A DNA stretch of 64,000 nucleotides from NCBI GenBank assembly GCA_964507025.1, contig CAZDOK010000003.1, positions 256,420-320,419 of the forward strand, written 5' to 3'. A program made the position numbers and the translations under genes. Source of the DNA: Amarobacter sp964507025 (GTDB lineage: Bacteria; Chloroflexota; Dehalococcoidia; Tepidiformales; Tepidiformaceae). The notes beneath the pieces are model-generated. The model worked only from the letters and a program-made list of their open reading frames with translations, did no database searches and was not told the DNA's origin. Below, piece after piece: positions 8,218 to 16,071 of this stretch. The first letter of the stretch is position 1; each line of letters opens with the position of its first letter.

Positions 8218-9066
8218 CTAGTCGAACCCTTCGTCGTCGGTGTCGACATCGATGCCGGTGCCGGTGCCGCTGTCGAGTTCATCGCCGGTTTCGCTCCAGC
8301 CCTCGTCAGACTCCTCTTCGACGTACTCGTCGTCACCGAACTCGAACTCCTCTTCCTCTTCGCGCCGGAGCAGCCCCTTGCGGGTGTACGCGCGAATCTC
8401 CGAGGTGCGACCCGTTGGGAAGCTGACCTTGTCGATCATCGAGGGGTGCTTGAAGGTTTCGCGGAGCATGACCTTCAGTTCGCCGGTTGTGGTGACCATG
8501 GCGGCGCTGTACTGGTTGCCCGCGGTCATCATCTTCGAAAGGCGCAGTCCAATCCGCGGCTCGACCATGCCGACATAGTCGCCCTTCACGGTCAGCACGT
8601 TCACCGCGTTGCCCTGCACCTGCAGGTTCACGATGTCTCCGGCATCCAGGAGGGCGCTCACTTCAGGGTTGGTCGCCTGGAGTTTGGCCACCGCCGCAGT
8701 GCCCGTTTCTTCAACAAACAGGCGCGTATCGAGCTGGCTCGGGGCCGCGCTGGCGGCAGCGGTATCCTTCAATGCGGCCAGGCGGTCGAGGTTGCGGCGG
8801 GCGATGGTGTTCGTCGGGTCGAGGTCCAGGGCCTTGCCATAGGCCTCGCGGGCGTCGGAGATCTGGCCGAGTTCGGTGAGGGCCTTGCCCAGGCGGTTGT
8901 AGGCCTCTGCCTCGTCGCCAAACGTGCGGACATAGTCGCGATTGAGGTTGGCGGCCTCCTGCCAGCGGCTGTTCACCGCGAACTTCACGGCCTGGTCGCT
9001 CATCTGCTTCCGCAGGCGCGTCCGTTCTTCCAACGACATGGTGTCGAGATTCGGATCGTTGCTCAT
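8218..9066 (-). CDS. TPR-repeat protein with HIRAN-like region and acidic tail
   Basis: A 282-residue cytoplasmic protein in three parts. Residues about 20-100 hold two TPR units (WQEAANLNRDYVRTFGDEAE, then LGQISDAREAYGKALDLDP). Residues about 140-215 form a compact beta region containing GNAVNVLTVKGDYVGMVEPR and LSKMMTAGNQYSAAMV, which resembles the HIRAN domain layout (conserved NaV, GyVp and a C-terminal strand). The last 40 residues are strongly acidic (EEEEEFEFGDDEYVEEE). The start at 9066 is preferred over the longer frame because the extra residues lie over a perfect inverted repeat. It is divergent from the YkgJ gene and shares a possible operator with it. Function unknown. Confidence 0.75.
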   Translation of the reverse strand: MSNDPNLDTMSLEERTRLRKQMSDQAVKFAVNSRWQEAANLNRDYVRTFGDEAEAYNRLGKALTELGQISDAREAYGKALDLDPTNTIARRNLDRLAALKDTAAASAAPSQLDTRLFVEETGTAAVAKLQATNPEVSALLDAGDIVNLQVQGNAVNVLTVKGDYVGMVEPRIGLRLSKMMTAGNQYSAAMVTTTGELKVMLRETFKHPSMIDKVSFPTGRTSEIRAYTRKGLLRREEEEEFEFGDDEYVEEESDEGWSETGDELDSGTGTGIDVDTDDEGFD

Positions 9067-9110
9067 GTTTTGGGTGCCCCTACCCCGCCCCGGCGAGGCG
9101 ACAGGATACG

Positions 9111-9129
9111 GCTCCACAGTCTGTGGAGC
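9111..9129. promoter_or_regulatory. Perfect 19-base inverted repeat (candidate operator)
   Basis: GCTCCACAG-T-CTGTGGAGC, nine-base arms around one central base, in the 99-base gap between two divergent genes. It is 45 bases upstream of the TPR start and 37 bases upstream of the YkgJ start, where one dimeric regulator could control both. There is no T-run, so it is unlikely to be a terminator. Confidence 0.55.
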
Positions 9130-9165
9130 AATGAATTGGGGTCCGTTTGCGGCAAGGTTTCATCA

Positions 9166-9789
9166 ATGCGCCATATCGTCCCGACCCCCTACGATCTGCG
9201 GGTGGACTCCTCGCCAGTCACCGACAGCATGGCCGCGGTCTGGGGTCAGGTCCGCGAAAGGTTCGGCGCGTACTCGCTGGTTGTGCCCGGGAGCCCGGCG
9301 TTTATCTGCCGGCCTGACGCCTGCACCGCGCACTGCTGCCATGCGTTCAGCGTGAACCTGGGGGAAGCTGAGGCCGACCGGATGACCAGGGAGACCGGCC
9401 TGGAGCGCATCGAGTTCCTCGAACTCGATGATGGCGAACCGATAGCACTCCCGCTGGCGCAGCCCTTCCTGCTGGCACGCTCCGAAGGCAGGTGCCGGTT
9501 CCTTGGCCGGGACCTCGGATGCACGGTGTACGCTGGCCGGCCCAATGCATGCCGCCTTTACCCCCACTTCGTCGTCTTTGTCGATGCGGAGCGTGGACGG
9601 GTAACAACGCCTTCACTGCCTGCGGGCAGGGCAAGCATCGAGTCAGCGCTCGCTGGCGCCGCTTCGAGCCCTGTGCCGCTGTTGCTCGGTCACGTCGAGT
9701 GCCCCGGCTTCACCGGGGAATCGCTTTCGGAGTCTGATTGGAGGGCCCTGTTAGCAGCCACGTACCAATTGCAGTACGAAGAAGTGTGA
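9166..9789 (+). CDS. YkgJ family cysteine-cluster protein
   Basis: A 207-residue protein of the YkgJ family (PF03692), proteins with Cys clusters thought to bind zinc or iron. The motifs are in order: CRPDACTAHCCHAF near residue 40, GRCRFLGRDLGCTVYAGRPNACRLYPH near 110-135, and VECPGF near the end. The ATG at 9166 has AAGG about eight bases upstream. A much longer same-frame opening reaches back to 8146, but its first 340 codons are antisense to the TPR gene and are rejected. Role unknown; a possible Fe-S or metal-sensing function is only inferred. Confidence 0.85.
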   Translation: MRHIVPTPYDLRVDSSPVTDSMAAVWGQVRERFGAYSLVVPGSPAFICRPDACTAHCCHAFSVNLGEAEADRMTRETGLERIEFLELDDGEPIALPLAQPFLLARSEGRCRFLGRDLGCTVYAGRPNACRLYPHFVVFVDAERGRVTTPSLPAGRASIESALAGAASSPVPLLLGHVECPGFTGESLSESDWRALLAATYQLQYEEV

Positions 9790-9852
9790 AGCTGGCAGCG
9801 GTCGCTAAACAGATGCGGCGTTACGCTGGACGAAGAGGAACGTTTCCACGCC

Positions 9853-10788
9853 GTGACCGCCCGTCAATTCGCCGTCCTTTCCGTCCTCGCGTTCACGTGG
9901 GGCTGCTCCTTCGTATTCATCCGCGTGATCGTCGACTCTGGCGTCGGGCCAATGGGCATGTCGTCGTTGCGGACGCTGCTCGGCGGTCTGAGCCTCGTTC
10001 CGTTCGCCTGGCACGCGCGGAGCGGCTTCCGGCAGCCGCGCTCGACGTGGCTGGCGCTGGCTGGCCTGGGATTCGTGAATTTTGCGCTTCCCTGGACGAT
10101 CTTCGGCGTCGCCGGCAGCCGGGTCCCGAGCGGTGTGGCTGCCATCGCGAACTCCACGGCGCCACTGTGGATCGCCCTGCTCTCGGTGCCGCTTCTCCAG
10201 TCCGAACGCGTGACAGGCCTCAAGGCGCTGGGGCTCGCACTGGGATTCCTCGGCATCATCGTGCTCATGGGCGATGACATCACGCACATTCACGGTGGCG
10301 AGACGCTGGCCATCCTCCTCATCCTGTGCGCCACGCTCTCGTACGGCACCTCGGCCATCTTCATCCGGAAGCACCTGGGCCATGTGCCACCACTCGTGCT
10401 CGCCAGCGGCCAGGTCGGTTTCGCCGCCCTCTATCTCGCCCCCATGGCCCTGGTCACCGGCTCGTACGCGGGCGACTGGGAGCCGAACGTGCTGCTCAGC
10501 GTGCTTGCCCTCGGGGCGCTGGGTTCCGGGGTTGCGGTTGCCGCGTACATGTGGCTCATCCAGGAGACGGGGCCCGTGAGCGCCTCGGTCGTGACCTACC
10601 TCATCCCGCCCGTGGGAGTGGTGGTCGGGTGGGCCGTCCTGGACGAGCGCGTGGGCTGGAACATGCTTGGGGGCCTGGCCTGCATTTTGGTCGGCGTCGC
10701 GTTTGTCCAGGGGATCCCAATCCAGCGGGTTGTGAGCCGGGGCCGGGGCCGGCCCGCGGCGGTGCCGGTTCCCGCCGGCGGCGATTGA
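9853..10788 (+). CDS. EamA/DMT-family transporter
   Basis: A 311-residue protein with ten predicted membrane helices in two five-helix repeats, as in the drug/metabolite exporter family. The first half has AFTWGCSFVFIRVIVDSG, the usual start of an EamA repeat, and the second half has a matching LVLASGQVGFAALYLAP. Each half ends with a Gly-rich helix (ALGFLGIIVLMG; LACILVGVAFVQG). Family members export amino acids, sugars or drugs; the substrate cannot be told. The start is GTG at 9853. It is followed by an M20 hydrolase 34 bases later. Confidence 0.9.
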   Translation: MTARQFAVLSVLAFTWGCSFVFIRVIVDSGVGPMGMSSLRTLLGGLSLVPFAWHARSGFRQPRSTWLALAGLGFVNFALPWTIFGVAGSRVPSGVAAIANSTAPLWIALLSVPLLQSERVTGLKALGLALGFLGIIVLMGDDITHIHGGETLAILLILCATLSYGTSAIFIRKHLGHVPPLVLASGQVGFAALYLAPMALVTGSYAGDWEPNVLLSVLALGALGSGVAVAAYMWLIQETGPVSASVVTYLIPPVGVVVGWAVLDERVGWNMLGGLACILVGVAFVQGIPIQRVVSRGRGRPAAVPVPAGGD

Positions 10789-10810
10789 TCGCGGGCGCTC
10801 TCGCGCCTGC

Positions 10811-10816
10811 TAAGCT
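10811..10816 (+). promoter_or_regulatory. Putative -10 element of a leaderless transcript (M20 hydrolase)
   Basis: TAAGCT followed by six bases and the ATG at 10823. No Shine-Dalgarno is present. Confidence 0.45.
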
Positions 10817-10822
10817 TCCGCC

Positions 10823-12004
10823 ATGAAGCGCCTCCCCATTCGGCCCGAAGTCCAGGCGATACACGAGCGCATCGTTTCCATCCGTCGCGACTTGCATGAG
10901 CACCCCGAGGTCTCGTGGGAAGAGCGGCGTACGCAGCAGCGGGTACTTGATCACCTGAGGGATCTCGGCCTTTCCGATGTCCGGCCGATCGCCCGCACGG
11001 GCGCGACCGCGCTCGTGGAGGGCCGGAAGCGTGGGCCATGCGTCCTCTGGCGGGCCGACATGGATGCCCTCCCCGTGCCGGAGAAAAGCTCGCTGCCCTA
11101 CGCATCGAAAAACGACGGGGTGATGCACGCTTGCGGGCACGACACCCACATGGCGATTGCGCTCGGCATCGCCGAGGTACTCATCGGTCGCAGGGAGACG
11201 CTCCCAGGGTCGGTGCGTTTCGTCTTCCAACCAGCCGAAGAGGCAGCTGGAGGCGCCCAGGCATGCATCGCCGACGGCGTTCTCGAATCCCCTCGAGTGT
11301 CCACGGCCCTCGGGTTGCACATCAGCGCCGACATCCCGATTGGCGCGATCAACGTGGCGCCAGGCCCGTTCTTCGCGGCGCCCACCGCCTTCCGGATCAG
11401 CATCGAGGGGCGGGGTGGGCACGCGGCAGCCCCCCACCAATCCATCGATGCCGTGGTGGTGGCGGCGCACGTGATCACCGCGCTGCAGACCGTCGTCAGC
11501 CGCTCGGTGGCGCCCTCGGAATCGGCAGTCCTCACCGTCGGCAAGGTGGCTGGCGGGTTCCGCGGCAATGTCATCGCGGAGTCGGCGACGATGACGGGCA
11601 CGATCCGCAGTTACACCGATGCAGTGAGGCACGCGATGCTCCGGCGCACCGAGGAAATCGTCGCCGGCGTGTGCGCGGCGTTCGATGCGAAGTACACGTT
11701 CGAGCACTCCACGAGCTGCCCGCCCCTGGTGAACGACCCGGCCGTCACCGAACTTGTGCGGGAAGAGGCCGCCGCGTATTTCGGCCCCCAGGCCATTCTG
11801 TCGGCACCGACCATGGGTGCCGAGGATATGGGGGTCTTCCTCCAGGCGCGCCCGGGTTGCTACTTCTGGCTGGGCGCACGCAACGAGGGTAAGGGCATCG
11901 CCGGGCGCCACCACGACCCGGCGTTCGTGATCGACGAGGATGCCCTGGCCATCGGCGTCGAGTTCGGCCTGCGCCTCATCGAGCGGAGCCTGGGGGAGCG
12001 TTAG
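10823..12004 (+). CDS. M20 family amidohydrolase (hippurate/IAA-amino acid hydrolase-like)
   Basis: A 393-residue zinc-dependent amidohydrolase that cleaves an N-acyl amino acid or related amide. Metal and catalytic residues are visible: MHACGHDTHMAIALG (metal His and Asp), FQPAEEAAGGAQ (Glu-Glu pair), a His after the dimerisation domain (GGHAAAPHQ), and the closing metal His in GRHHDPAFVIDED. The dimerisation insert lies at about residues 180-290. Its partner upstream is an EamA exporter, a common pairing for amino-acid scavenging. TAAGCT ends six bases before the ATG, so it probably has its own leaderless start. Confidence 0.92.
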   Translation: MKRLPIRPEVQAIHERIVSIRRDLHEHPEVSWEERRTQQRVLDHLRDLGLSDVRPIARTGATALVEGRKRGPCVLWRADMDALPVPEKSSLPYASKNDGVMHACGHDTHMAIALGIAEVLIGRRETLPGSVRFVFQPAEEAAGGAQACIADGVLESPRVSTALGLHISADIPIGAINVAPGPFFAAPTAFRISIEGRGGHAAAPHQSIDAVVVAAHVITALQTVVSRSVAPSESAVLTVGKVAGGFRGNVIAESATMTGTIRSYTDAVRHAMLRRTEEIVAGVCAAFDAKYTFEHSTSCPPLVNDPAVTELVREEAAAYFGPQAILSAPTMGAEDMGVFLQARPGCYFWLGARNEGKGIAGRHHDPAFVIDEDALAIGVEFGLRLIERSLGER

Positions 12005-12039
12005 AGGGCCGGGCGGCCTCGCGCGCCCCTCGGACTGCC

Positions 12040-12498
12040 CTATTCGAAGATCCAGCGGTCCACGTCGCGGCTCCATGCCACGAGCTCGGAAGGCTTGAAG
12101 AACAGCCTCACCTCGCGGGCCGCGCTCTTCGGGCTATCGCTGGCGTGGACGAGGTTGCGGCCGCGTTCGAGGCCGAAGTCCGCACGAATGGTGCCGGGCG
12201 CGGCAGCCGCCGGGTCGGTCGACCCGATCGTGGCGCGCACAACCGACACGGCGTTCGTGCCTTCGAAGACTGCGGCGATGACCGGGCAGCTCGTGATGTA
12301 GTCGACAAGACCGTCGTAGAAACTCTTTCCCTTGTGCTCGGCGTAGTGCTTTTCGGCGAGCGGCCGGCTGATGTGGATGAGCTTCATGGCGGCGATGCGC
12401 AGCCCGCGTCTTTCGAGCCGGCCAATGACTTCGCCGGCAAGGCCGCGTTGCATGGCATCGGGCTTCACCAGCACAAGGGTGCGTTCACGTGGTTCCAC
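12040..12498 (-). CDS. ndk: Nucleoside-diphosphate kinase
   Basis: Transfers the gamma phosphate between nucleoside triphosphates and diphosphates through a phospho-histidine. The 152-residue product has LVLVKPDAMQRGLAGEVI at the start, the substrate loop VIAAVFEGTNAVSVVRATIG, and the catalytic His in NLVHASDS near residue 118. It is about ten residues longer than usual at the C-terminus. The start is GTG at 12498 with GGAGG six bases upstream. It is the last gene of a tsaE-tsaB-ndk operon, 15 bases after tsaB. Confidence 0.97.
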   Translation of the reverse strand: MEPRERTLVLVKPDAMQRGLAGEVIGRLERRGLRIAAMKLIHISRPLAEKHYAEHKGKSFYDGLVDYITSCPVIAAVFEGTNAVSVVRATIGSTDPAAAAPGTIRADFGLERGRNLVHASDSPKSAAREVRLFFKPSELVAWSRDVDRWIFE

Positions 12499-12513
12499 GG
12501 GTTCCTCCAGGTG

Positions 12514-13131
12514 TTATGAGGCGGCGGCGCGCAGCCGTCGCGAAACAGTGATACTGGGCTCGCGGAGGTAGAACGCCTCCGCACCGGCGCGGAGCTCGCC
12601 CGCGCGGATCCGCGGAGCGGAATCCCTCAGGGCCGCGAGGGCCCGCTCCAGCGGAGTGACTTCGATGCCACCGAACTGGCTAGCCCCTTCGCCGCGGCTA
12701 TCCGGCCCCAGTTCTCCGGGTGCCGCGATGGTGATCGGGCCCGGGTTCGGTGCGGTCTCGAACGGTTGGGCCGCGAACTCCCCCCGGCCTGCCGGGTGGA
12801 TGGCCGTGAACGGACGCGTCTCGCCAGCTTGCGTGCGCGCCAGGGCAACCGCTTCCATGGTGCCGATGCCGAAGATGGCCGCGCCGTGCGCGAGGGCCAG
12901 GCCTTCGGCCGTCGCGATCCCCACGCGCACTCCGGCGTATGCGCCCGGCCCCGTCACAACCAGGATCGCGTCGATGGGCTGGGAATCGCCCAGGAGCGAC
13001 GCGACCGCCGGCAACAGGAGCGATGAGTGATCCTGGCGCGCTTCGGCCTCGAGGCTGGTGATGTAGCCGTCGCGGTCGACGGCGAGCGCGAACCGATCGG
13101 ATGCGGTGTCGATGCAGAGGATGGTGCTCAC
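12514..13131 (-). CDS. tsaB: tRNA threonylcarbamoyladenosine synthesis protein TsaB
   Basis: A partner of TsaD and TsaE in making the t6A modification at position 37 of ANN-decoding tRNAs. The 205-residue product has the ASKHA opening ILCIDTASDRFALAVD, QDHSSLLLPAVASLL, and the signature VVTGPGAYAGVRVGIATAEG LALAHG. The C-terminal third is less conserved and ends in a basic stretch, as in other TsaB. Its start codon overlaps the end of tsaE by four bases (ATGA), so translation is coupled. TsaD is not in the window. Confidence 0.93.
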   Translation of the reverse strand: MSTILCIDTASDRFALAVDRDGYITSLEAEARQDHSSLLLPAVASLLGDSQPIDAILVVTGPGAYAGVRVGIATAEGLALAHGAAIFGIGTMEAVALARTQAGETRPFTAIHPAGRGEFAAQPFETAPNPGPITIAAPGELGPDSRGEGASQFGGIEVTPLERALAALRDSAPRIRAGELRAGAEAFYLREPSITVSRRLRAAAS

Positions 13132-13607
13132 GCTGCGCCGAGCGATGCGACGAGCTCTTCTCCGCGTGGGCCACGCGGGATGAATCGCAGATTACGGCTG
13201 CGGGGACCGAGCACGCCGGCGCGCAGCTCGACGACGAGCCCATCGCCCGGGAGCAACTCAGCCCCACGTTCGGGCCATTCGATGACGAGCACGCCCTTTT
13301 CGGCATAGTCCCACAGGCCCAGGTCGTCGAGTTCCTCCACATCCTCGATGCGGTAAAGGTCGACGTGGTAGAGCGTTTCGCGGCCGGTGTATTCGTTCAT
13401 GAGGACGAACGAGGGACTGTTGACCTGCCCCTCGCAGGCGAGCCCCCGCCCGATGCCCTGTGTCAGGCACGTCTTACCTGTACCGAGGTCGCCACTCAGG
13501 AGCAGGATGTCGCCTCGTTTCAGCAGCTTACCGATGCGTTCGCCGAGATGGCGCGTCTCTTCTTCGCTGGTCGAACCGAGTTCAAGGTCGTGCTGTTCAC
13601 CCATCAT
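13128..13607 (-). CDS. tsaE: tRNA threonylcarbamoyladenosine synthesis ATPase TsaE
   Basis: A P-loop ATPase needed for t6A formation. The product is 158-159 residues, with Walker A as SGDLGTGKTCLTQGIGRGL, then VNSPSFVLMNEY, the Walker B-like YHVDLYRIEDVEEL, and VIEWPERG. Two ATG codons stand side by side (13607 and 13604). TATACT ends seven bases before the second one, which favours 13604 as the start of a leaderless message. Upstream extensions of this frame are Pro-rich and unlike TsaE. It is the first gene of the operon with tsaB and ndk. Confidence 0.93.
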   Translation of the reverse strand: MMGEQHDLELGSTSEEETRHLGERIGKLLKRGDILLLSGDLGTGKTCLTQGIGRGLACEGQVNSPSFVLMNEYTGRETLYHVDLYRIEDVEELDDLGLWDYAEKGVLVIEWPERGAELLPGDGLVVELRAGVLGPRSRNLRFIPRGPRGEELVASLGAA

Positions 13608-13611
13608 CGCC

Positions 13612-13617
13612 AGTATA
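13612..13617 (-). promoter_or_regulatory. Putative -10 element for the tsaE operon
   Basis: TATACT on the minus strand, five of six matches to TATAAT. It ends four bases before the first ATG and seven before the second, which points to the second as the true start. No good -35 is seen. Confidence 0.45.
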
Positions 13618-13747
13618 GGCACGGCCCCGGTTATGCCATACGCGACCCGGCGGGGCCATGCGCCACGGCCCCCGGGTGGCGGAGGGCGGCCAGGTGCAGG
13701 GGCCGCGCCATGATTGGGCCCGGCGGGAGGCCATCTGGCCAGAATTG

Positions 13748-13770
13748 ACGTTGCGAAATTGTGGCAACGT
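13748..13770. promoter_or_regulatory. Inverted repeat upstream of the XRE gene (candidate operator)
   Basis: ACGTTGC and GCAACGT form seven-base arms separated by nine bases, just upstream of the -35 at 13781. The position suits a regulator site for the XRE-family gene, perhaps its own product. Confidence 0.4.
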
Positions 13771-13780
13771 GTGAGTTCGA

Positions 13781-13809
13781 TTGACCCGAAGCGATTCGGT
13801 TCGTACCTT
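13781..13809 (+). promoter_or_regulatory. Sigma-70-type promoter of the XRE gene
   Basis: TTGACC (13781-13786), a 17-base spacer, then TACCTT (13804-13809). Transcription would begin near 13816, giving a leader of about 67 bases. This is the best -35/-10 pair seen in the window and argues that the XRE gene starts at 13883, not at the upstream ATG inside the promoter. Confidence 0.65.
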
Positions 13810-13882
13810 GTTAGGGCAATTGGCCCCCGTCCCCCGGGACAGCGGGCCATTCTATTGGTCCCTACCTGGAGTCAAAGCCAAG

Positions 13883-14266
13883 ATGATTAAAGCCTCATCC
13901 GAAACCGGAAAAGCGCCTGTCTCTGCGAGTCTCGGCAATCGGATTCGTGCCGCCCGCCGCGATGCCGGCATGAGCCAGGGTCAGCTCGCCCAGGCGCTGA
14001 ACACCACCCAGAGCGCCATCAGCCTTTACGAAGCCGGTCAACGCTCCGTGGGCATCGATATGCTCCTCAGCGTGGCCCGCATCCTCAATCGCCCGCTGCA
14101 CTACTTCCTCGGGGAAGACGGCGACATGCTGTACGTGAGGGACAGCGACATCGCGGAGCTCATCGGGGAACTCGAGAAGCACCCCGAGGATCTGCCCGAG
14201 CTGCTTTCCTACTGGAACTTCCTCCGCTGGCGGCGGATGACGGCGAACGGCAACGGCCGTCACTGA
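13883..14266 (+). CDS. XRE-family helix-turn-helix regulator
   Basis: A 127-residue DNA-binding protein with a Cro/C1-type helix-turn-helix at residues about 15-70 (LGNRIRAARRDAGMSQGQLA, TTQSAISLYEAGQRSVGIDM). A short acidic and helical C-terminal segment (ELIGELEKHPEDLPELLSYW) could mediate dimerisation. The ATG at 13883 is chosen over 13781 because a good promoter occupies 13781-13809 and TGGAG lies about 12 bases upstream. The inverted repeat before the promoter suggests self-regulation. It ends just before a strong terminator. Target genes are unknown. Confidence 0.85.
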   Translation: MIKASSETGKAPVSASLGNRIRAARRDAGMSQGQLAQALNTTQSAISLYEAGQRSVGIDMLLSVARILNRPLHYFLGEDGDMLYVRDSDIAELIGELEKHPEDLPELLSYWNFLRWRRMTANGNGRH

Positions 14267-14288
14267 GCCGCTTTTCGTGCATGATTAG

Positions 14289-14314
14289 GGCCGGGCGCTA
14301 CGCCCGGCCTTTTC
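14289..14314 (+). terminator. Intrinsic terminator after the XRE gene
   Basis: GGCCGGGCG and CGCCCGGCC form a nine-base stem with a three-base loop, followed by TTTTCG. It lies 22 bases after the stop. Confidence 0.75.
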
Positions 14315-14333
14315 GTGCACCCGGAAGTGATTC

Positions 14334-15044
14334 ATGCGCCGTCTCTGCGATGTCACCGATGCCCGCCGGCTCCTGAATCCCGGCCCTGTCGCCATTGTCA
14401 CCACCTCGTGGCGCGGTCTCACCAACGCCGCCCCGGTAGCCTGGATGGCGCCGCTCTCGATGGAGCCGCCCCTGGTTGGCTGCGTCATCCACCCCCACCG
14501 CCACACAGCCGACATGATCCGCTTCAGCGAGTCGTTCGCCATCAACATCCCCGGCCCCGCGCTGGTGAAGCACACAGCCTTCTTTGGCAGCCAGAGCGGC
14601 CTGAACACGAACAAGATCGAAGCGGCCGGCCTCGAAGTCTTCAGTCCCCTCGTCATCGATGCCCCCCTCCTCGAAGGCTGCCTCGCCTGGATCGAATGCA
14701 CCGTTCAGGACGTTATCCGGATCGGCGATCACACGCTCTTTGTCGGGAACGTAGTGAAGGTCCAGGCCGACGATAAGGCGTATGCCCAGCAATGGCTCCT
14801 CGCCGACCGCGAACACAGCCCGCTCACGTTCATCGGCGGCACCCGGTACGCCGTCATTGGCGACCCGCTCGACGCTGTCGTCGAAGTCGACATCAACGGT
14901 GCCCTCGTGGTCGAAACGCCCGAGGAGCGCGAACGGCGCGAGGAGCTGGAGGCCGTGGAGCGCGAACGGCGCCTGGCCGAAGGCGAGGAAGGCTTCGATC
15001 AGATGAAGCGCTCCGAGGATTCCGGCCACCGCACCATGTTCTGA
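14334..15044 (+). CDS. Flavin reductase-like FMN-binding protein
   Basis: A 236-residue protein of the flavin-reductase-like FMN-binding split-barrel family. Residues about 10-160 carry the barrel, with GPVAIVTTSWRGLTNAAPVA, the FMN-contact region PPLVGCVIHPHRHTADMIR, and FAINIPG. A tail of about 40 residues is highly charged and coiled (EERERREELEAVERERRLAE), which is unusual for the family. Relatives reduce FMN or act with flavin-dependent oxygenases. The start has GGAAG seven bases upstream. It is convergent with the LuxR-type gene; the stop codons are adjacent. Confidence 0.87.
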   Translation: MRRLCDVTDARRLLNPGPVAIVTTSWRGLTNAAPVAWMAPLSMEPPLVGCVIHPHRHTADMIRFSESFAINIPGPALVKHTAFFGSQSGLNTNKIEAAGLEVFSPLVIDAPLLEGCLAWIECTVQDVIRIGDHTLFVGNVVKVQADDKAYAQQWLLADREHSPLTFIGGTRYAVIGDPLDAVVEVDINGALVVETPEERERREELEAVERERRLAEGEEGFDQMKRSEDSGHRTMF

Positions 15045-15950
15045 CTAGGGCTCGACCTTGAAGTCCCAGGCCAGACGTTCGAGGACCGGGCCTCCACGCG
15101 GATCGCTGACTGTGATTTCGGCCCGGTGCGGGCCCGGCAGGAGCCCCGCTTCGCTCTCGAAGCACAACCTGCCCGTCGCGGCGGACGAGGAGGGGAGCAG
15201 CCACGTCGCGTCGTGCGTCACATCGACCCCGTCGGCCGAGATCCGGAACCACTGGCCGGTTTCCGGGAGGCCCAGGAACGAAACCTCAGCGCATGGCCCA
15301 CCGGGAGTCGCCTGCCGGTCACTCCGCGTGGCTGCTTGCACGATGCTCCCACCGTGGGGCGGGCTAACGGAGAGGATGTGCTTCGCCGCGGGCGGTGTAG
15401 GGCTCGGTTCCAGTTCCGCGCAGGTCTGCGCTGGATTGAACGGCACCTTCACGGTGGTGCCCGCCGGCAGCGGCCCGAGTGGCACGCCGGGATTGAGCGC
15501 CTGGATTTCGTACAGGGTGATGGTACCCTGGGCGAAATCCTCAAGTGTCATTGTCCCGGCGTGAAACTCGACGGGACAGCCGTTTGGGTATCTCCCATTG
15601 GTGATCGTGGCCTCGGCCCCGTGGGGACCCCTGCCGGGGAATGCCTGGTAGGCGGCCAGCCCGGTCAACGCCAGCCCGCCCGCAAACCCGGTGAGTGTGG
15701 CGGGCACGCCGAACCTGGCCACCGGGAAGGTTAGCCAGCCCAGCCCGCGACTCCAGCCCCGCGACAGAGCACTGCGCCGGCCGCCGGTACCGAGCTTCGA
15801 GTGCACTTCCTTCAGGTGGTAGCGCACGGCGTTGCGGGTAATGCCGAGCGTGTCCGCGATTTCGTTGTTGGTGTAACCCAGGCGCGCCAGCCGCAGGACT
15901 TCCCGCTCCCGGGGAGTCAATTCGACAGGCGGTTCGTCACGGCCGGTCAT
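15045..15950 (-). CDS. Membrane-anchored LuxR-type regulator with extracellular LysM-like region
   Basis: A 301-residue protein with an unusual order of parts. Residues 10-65 are a GerE/LuxR helix-turn-helix (LTPREREVLRLARLGYTNNE, then ITRNAVRYHLKEVHSKLG). One membrane helix follows at about 78-102 (VPATLTGFAGGLALTGLAAY). The rest would be outside: a LysM-like stretch (GTITLYEIQALNPGVPLG with PAGTTVKVP) and an Ig-like C-terminal beta domain. This suggests a one-component sensor that binds DNA inside and reads a wall or surface signal. GGAGG lies upstream of the ATG. Target genes are unknown. Confidence 0.8.
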   Translation of the reverse strand: MTGRDEPPVELTPREREVLRLARLGYTNNEIADTLGITRNAVRYHLKEVHSKLGTGGRRSALSRGWSRGLGWLTFPVARFGVPATLTGFAGGLALTGLAAYQAFPGRGPHGAEATITNGRYPNGCPVEFHAGTMTLEDFAQGTITLYEIQALNPGVPLGPLPAGTTVKVPFNPAQTCAELEPSPTPPAAKHILSVSPPHGGSIVQAATRSDRQATPGGPCAEVSFLGLPETGQWFRISADGVDVTHDATWLLPSSSAATGRLCFESEAGLLPGPHRAEITVSDPRGGPVLERLAWDFKVEP

Positions 15951-16025
15951 GTTCCCCTCCGCAAAGAATCGTTGGGGTGACCTTATCCCGGATGCGAACG
16001 CCCGTCCCTACCCCCCCGCGAAGAG

Positions 16026-16046
16026 AAGGCCGGACGAGCCGGCCTT
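16026..16046 (-). terminator. Hairpin downstream of citrate synthase
   Basis: AAGGCCGG and CCGGCCTT form an eight-base stem with a five-base loop, about 25 bases past the stop. The T-run is weak. Confidence 0.45.
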
Positions 16047-16071
16047 CCAGGGAGTTGCCCGCAGTTGTCGT

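Noticed and set aside
8146..9165. N-terminal 340-codon extension of the YkgJ frame.
   Set aside because: It runs antisense through the TPR gene and through the 19-base inverted repeat. The protein family begins at about 9166.
10601..12076. A 491-codon open frame on the minus strand opposite the M20 hydrolase.
   Set aside because: The plus-strand frame carries all M20 motifs. The minus frame is His/Arg-rich and has no recognisable domain, as expected of a GC-rich shadow.
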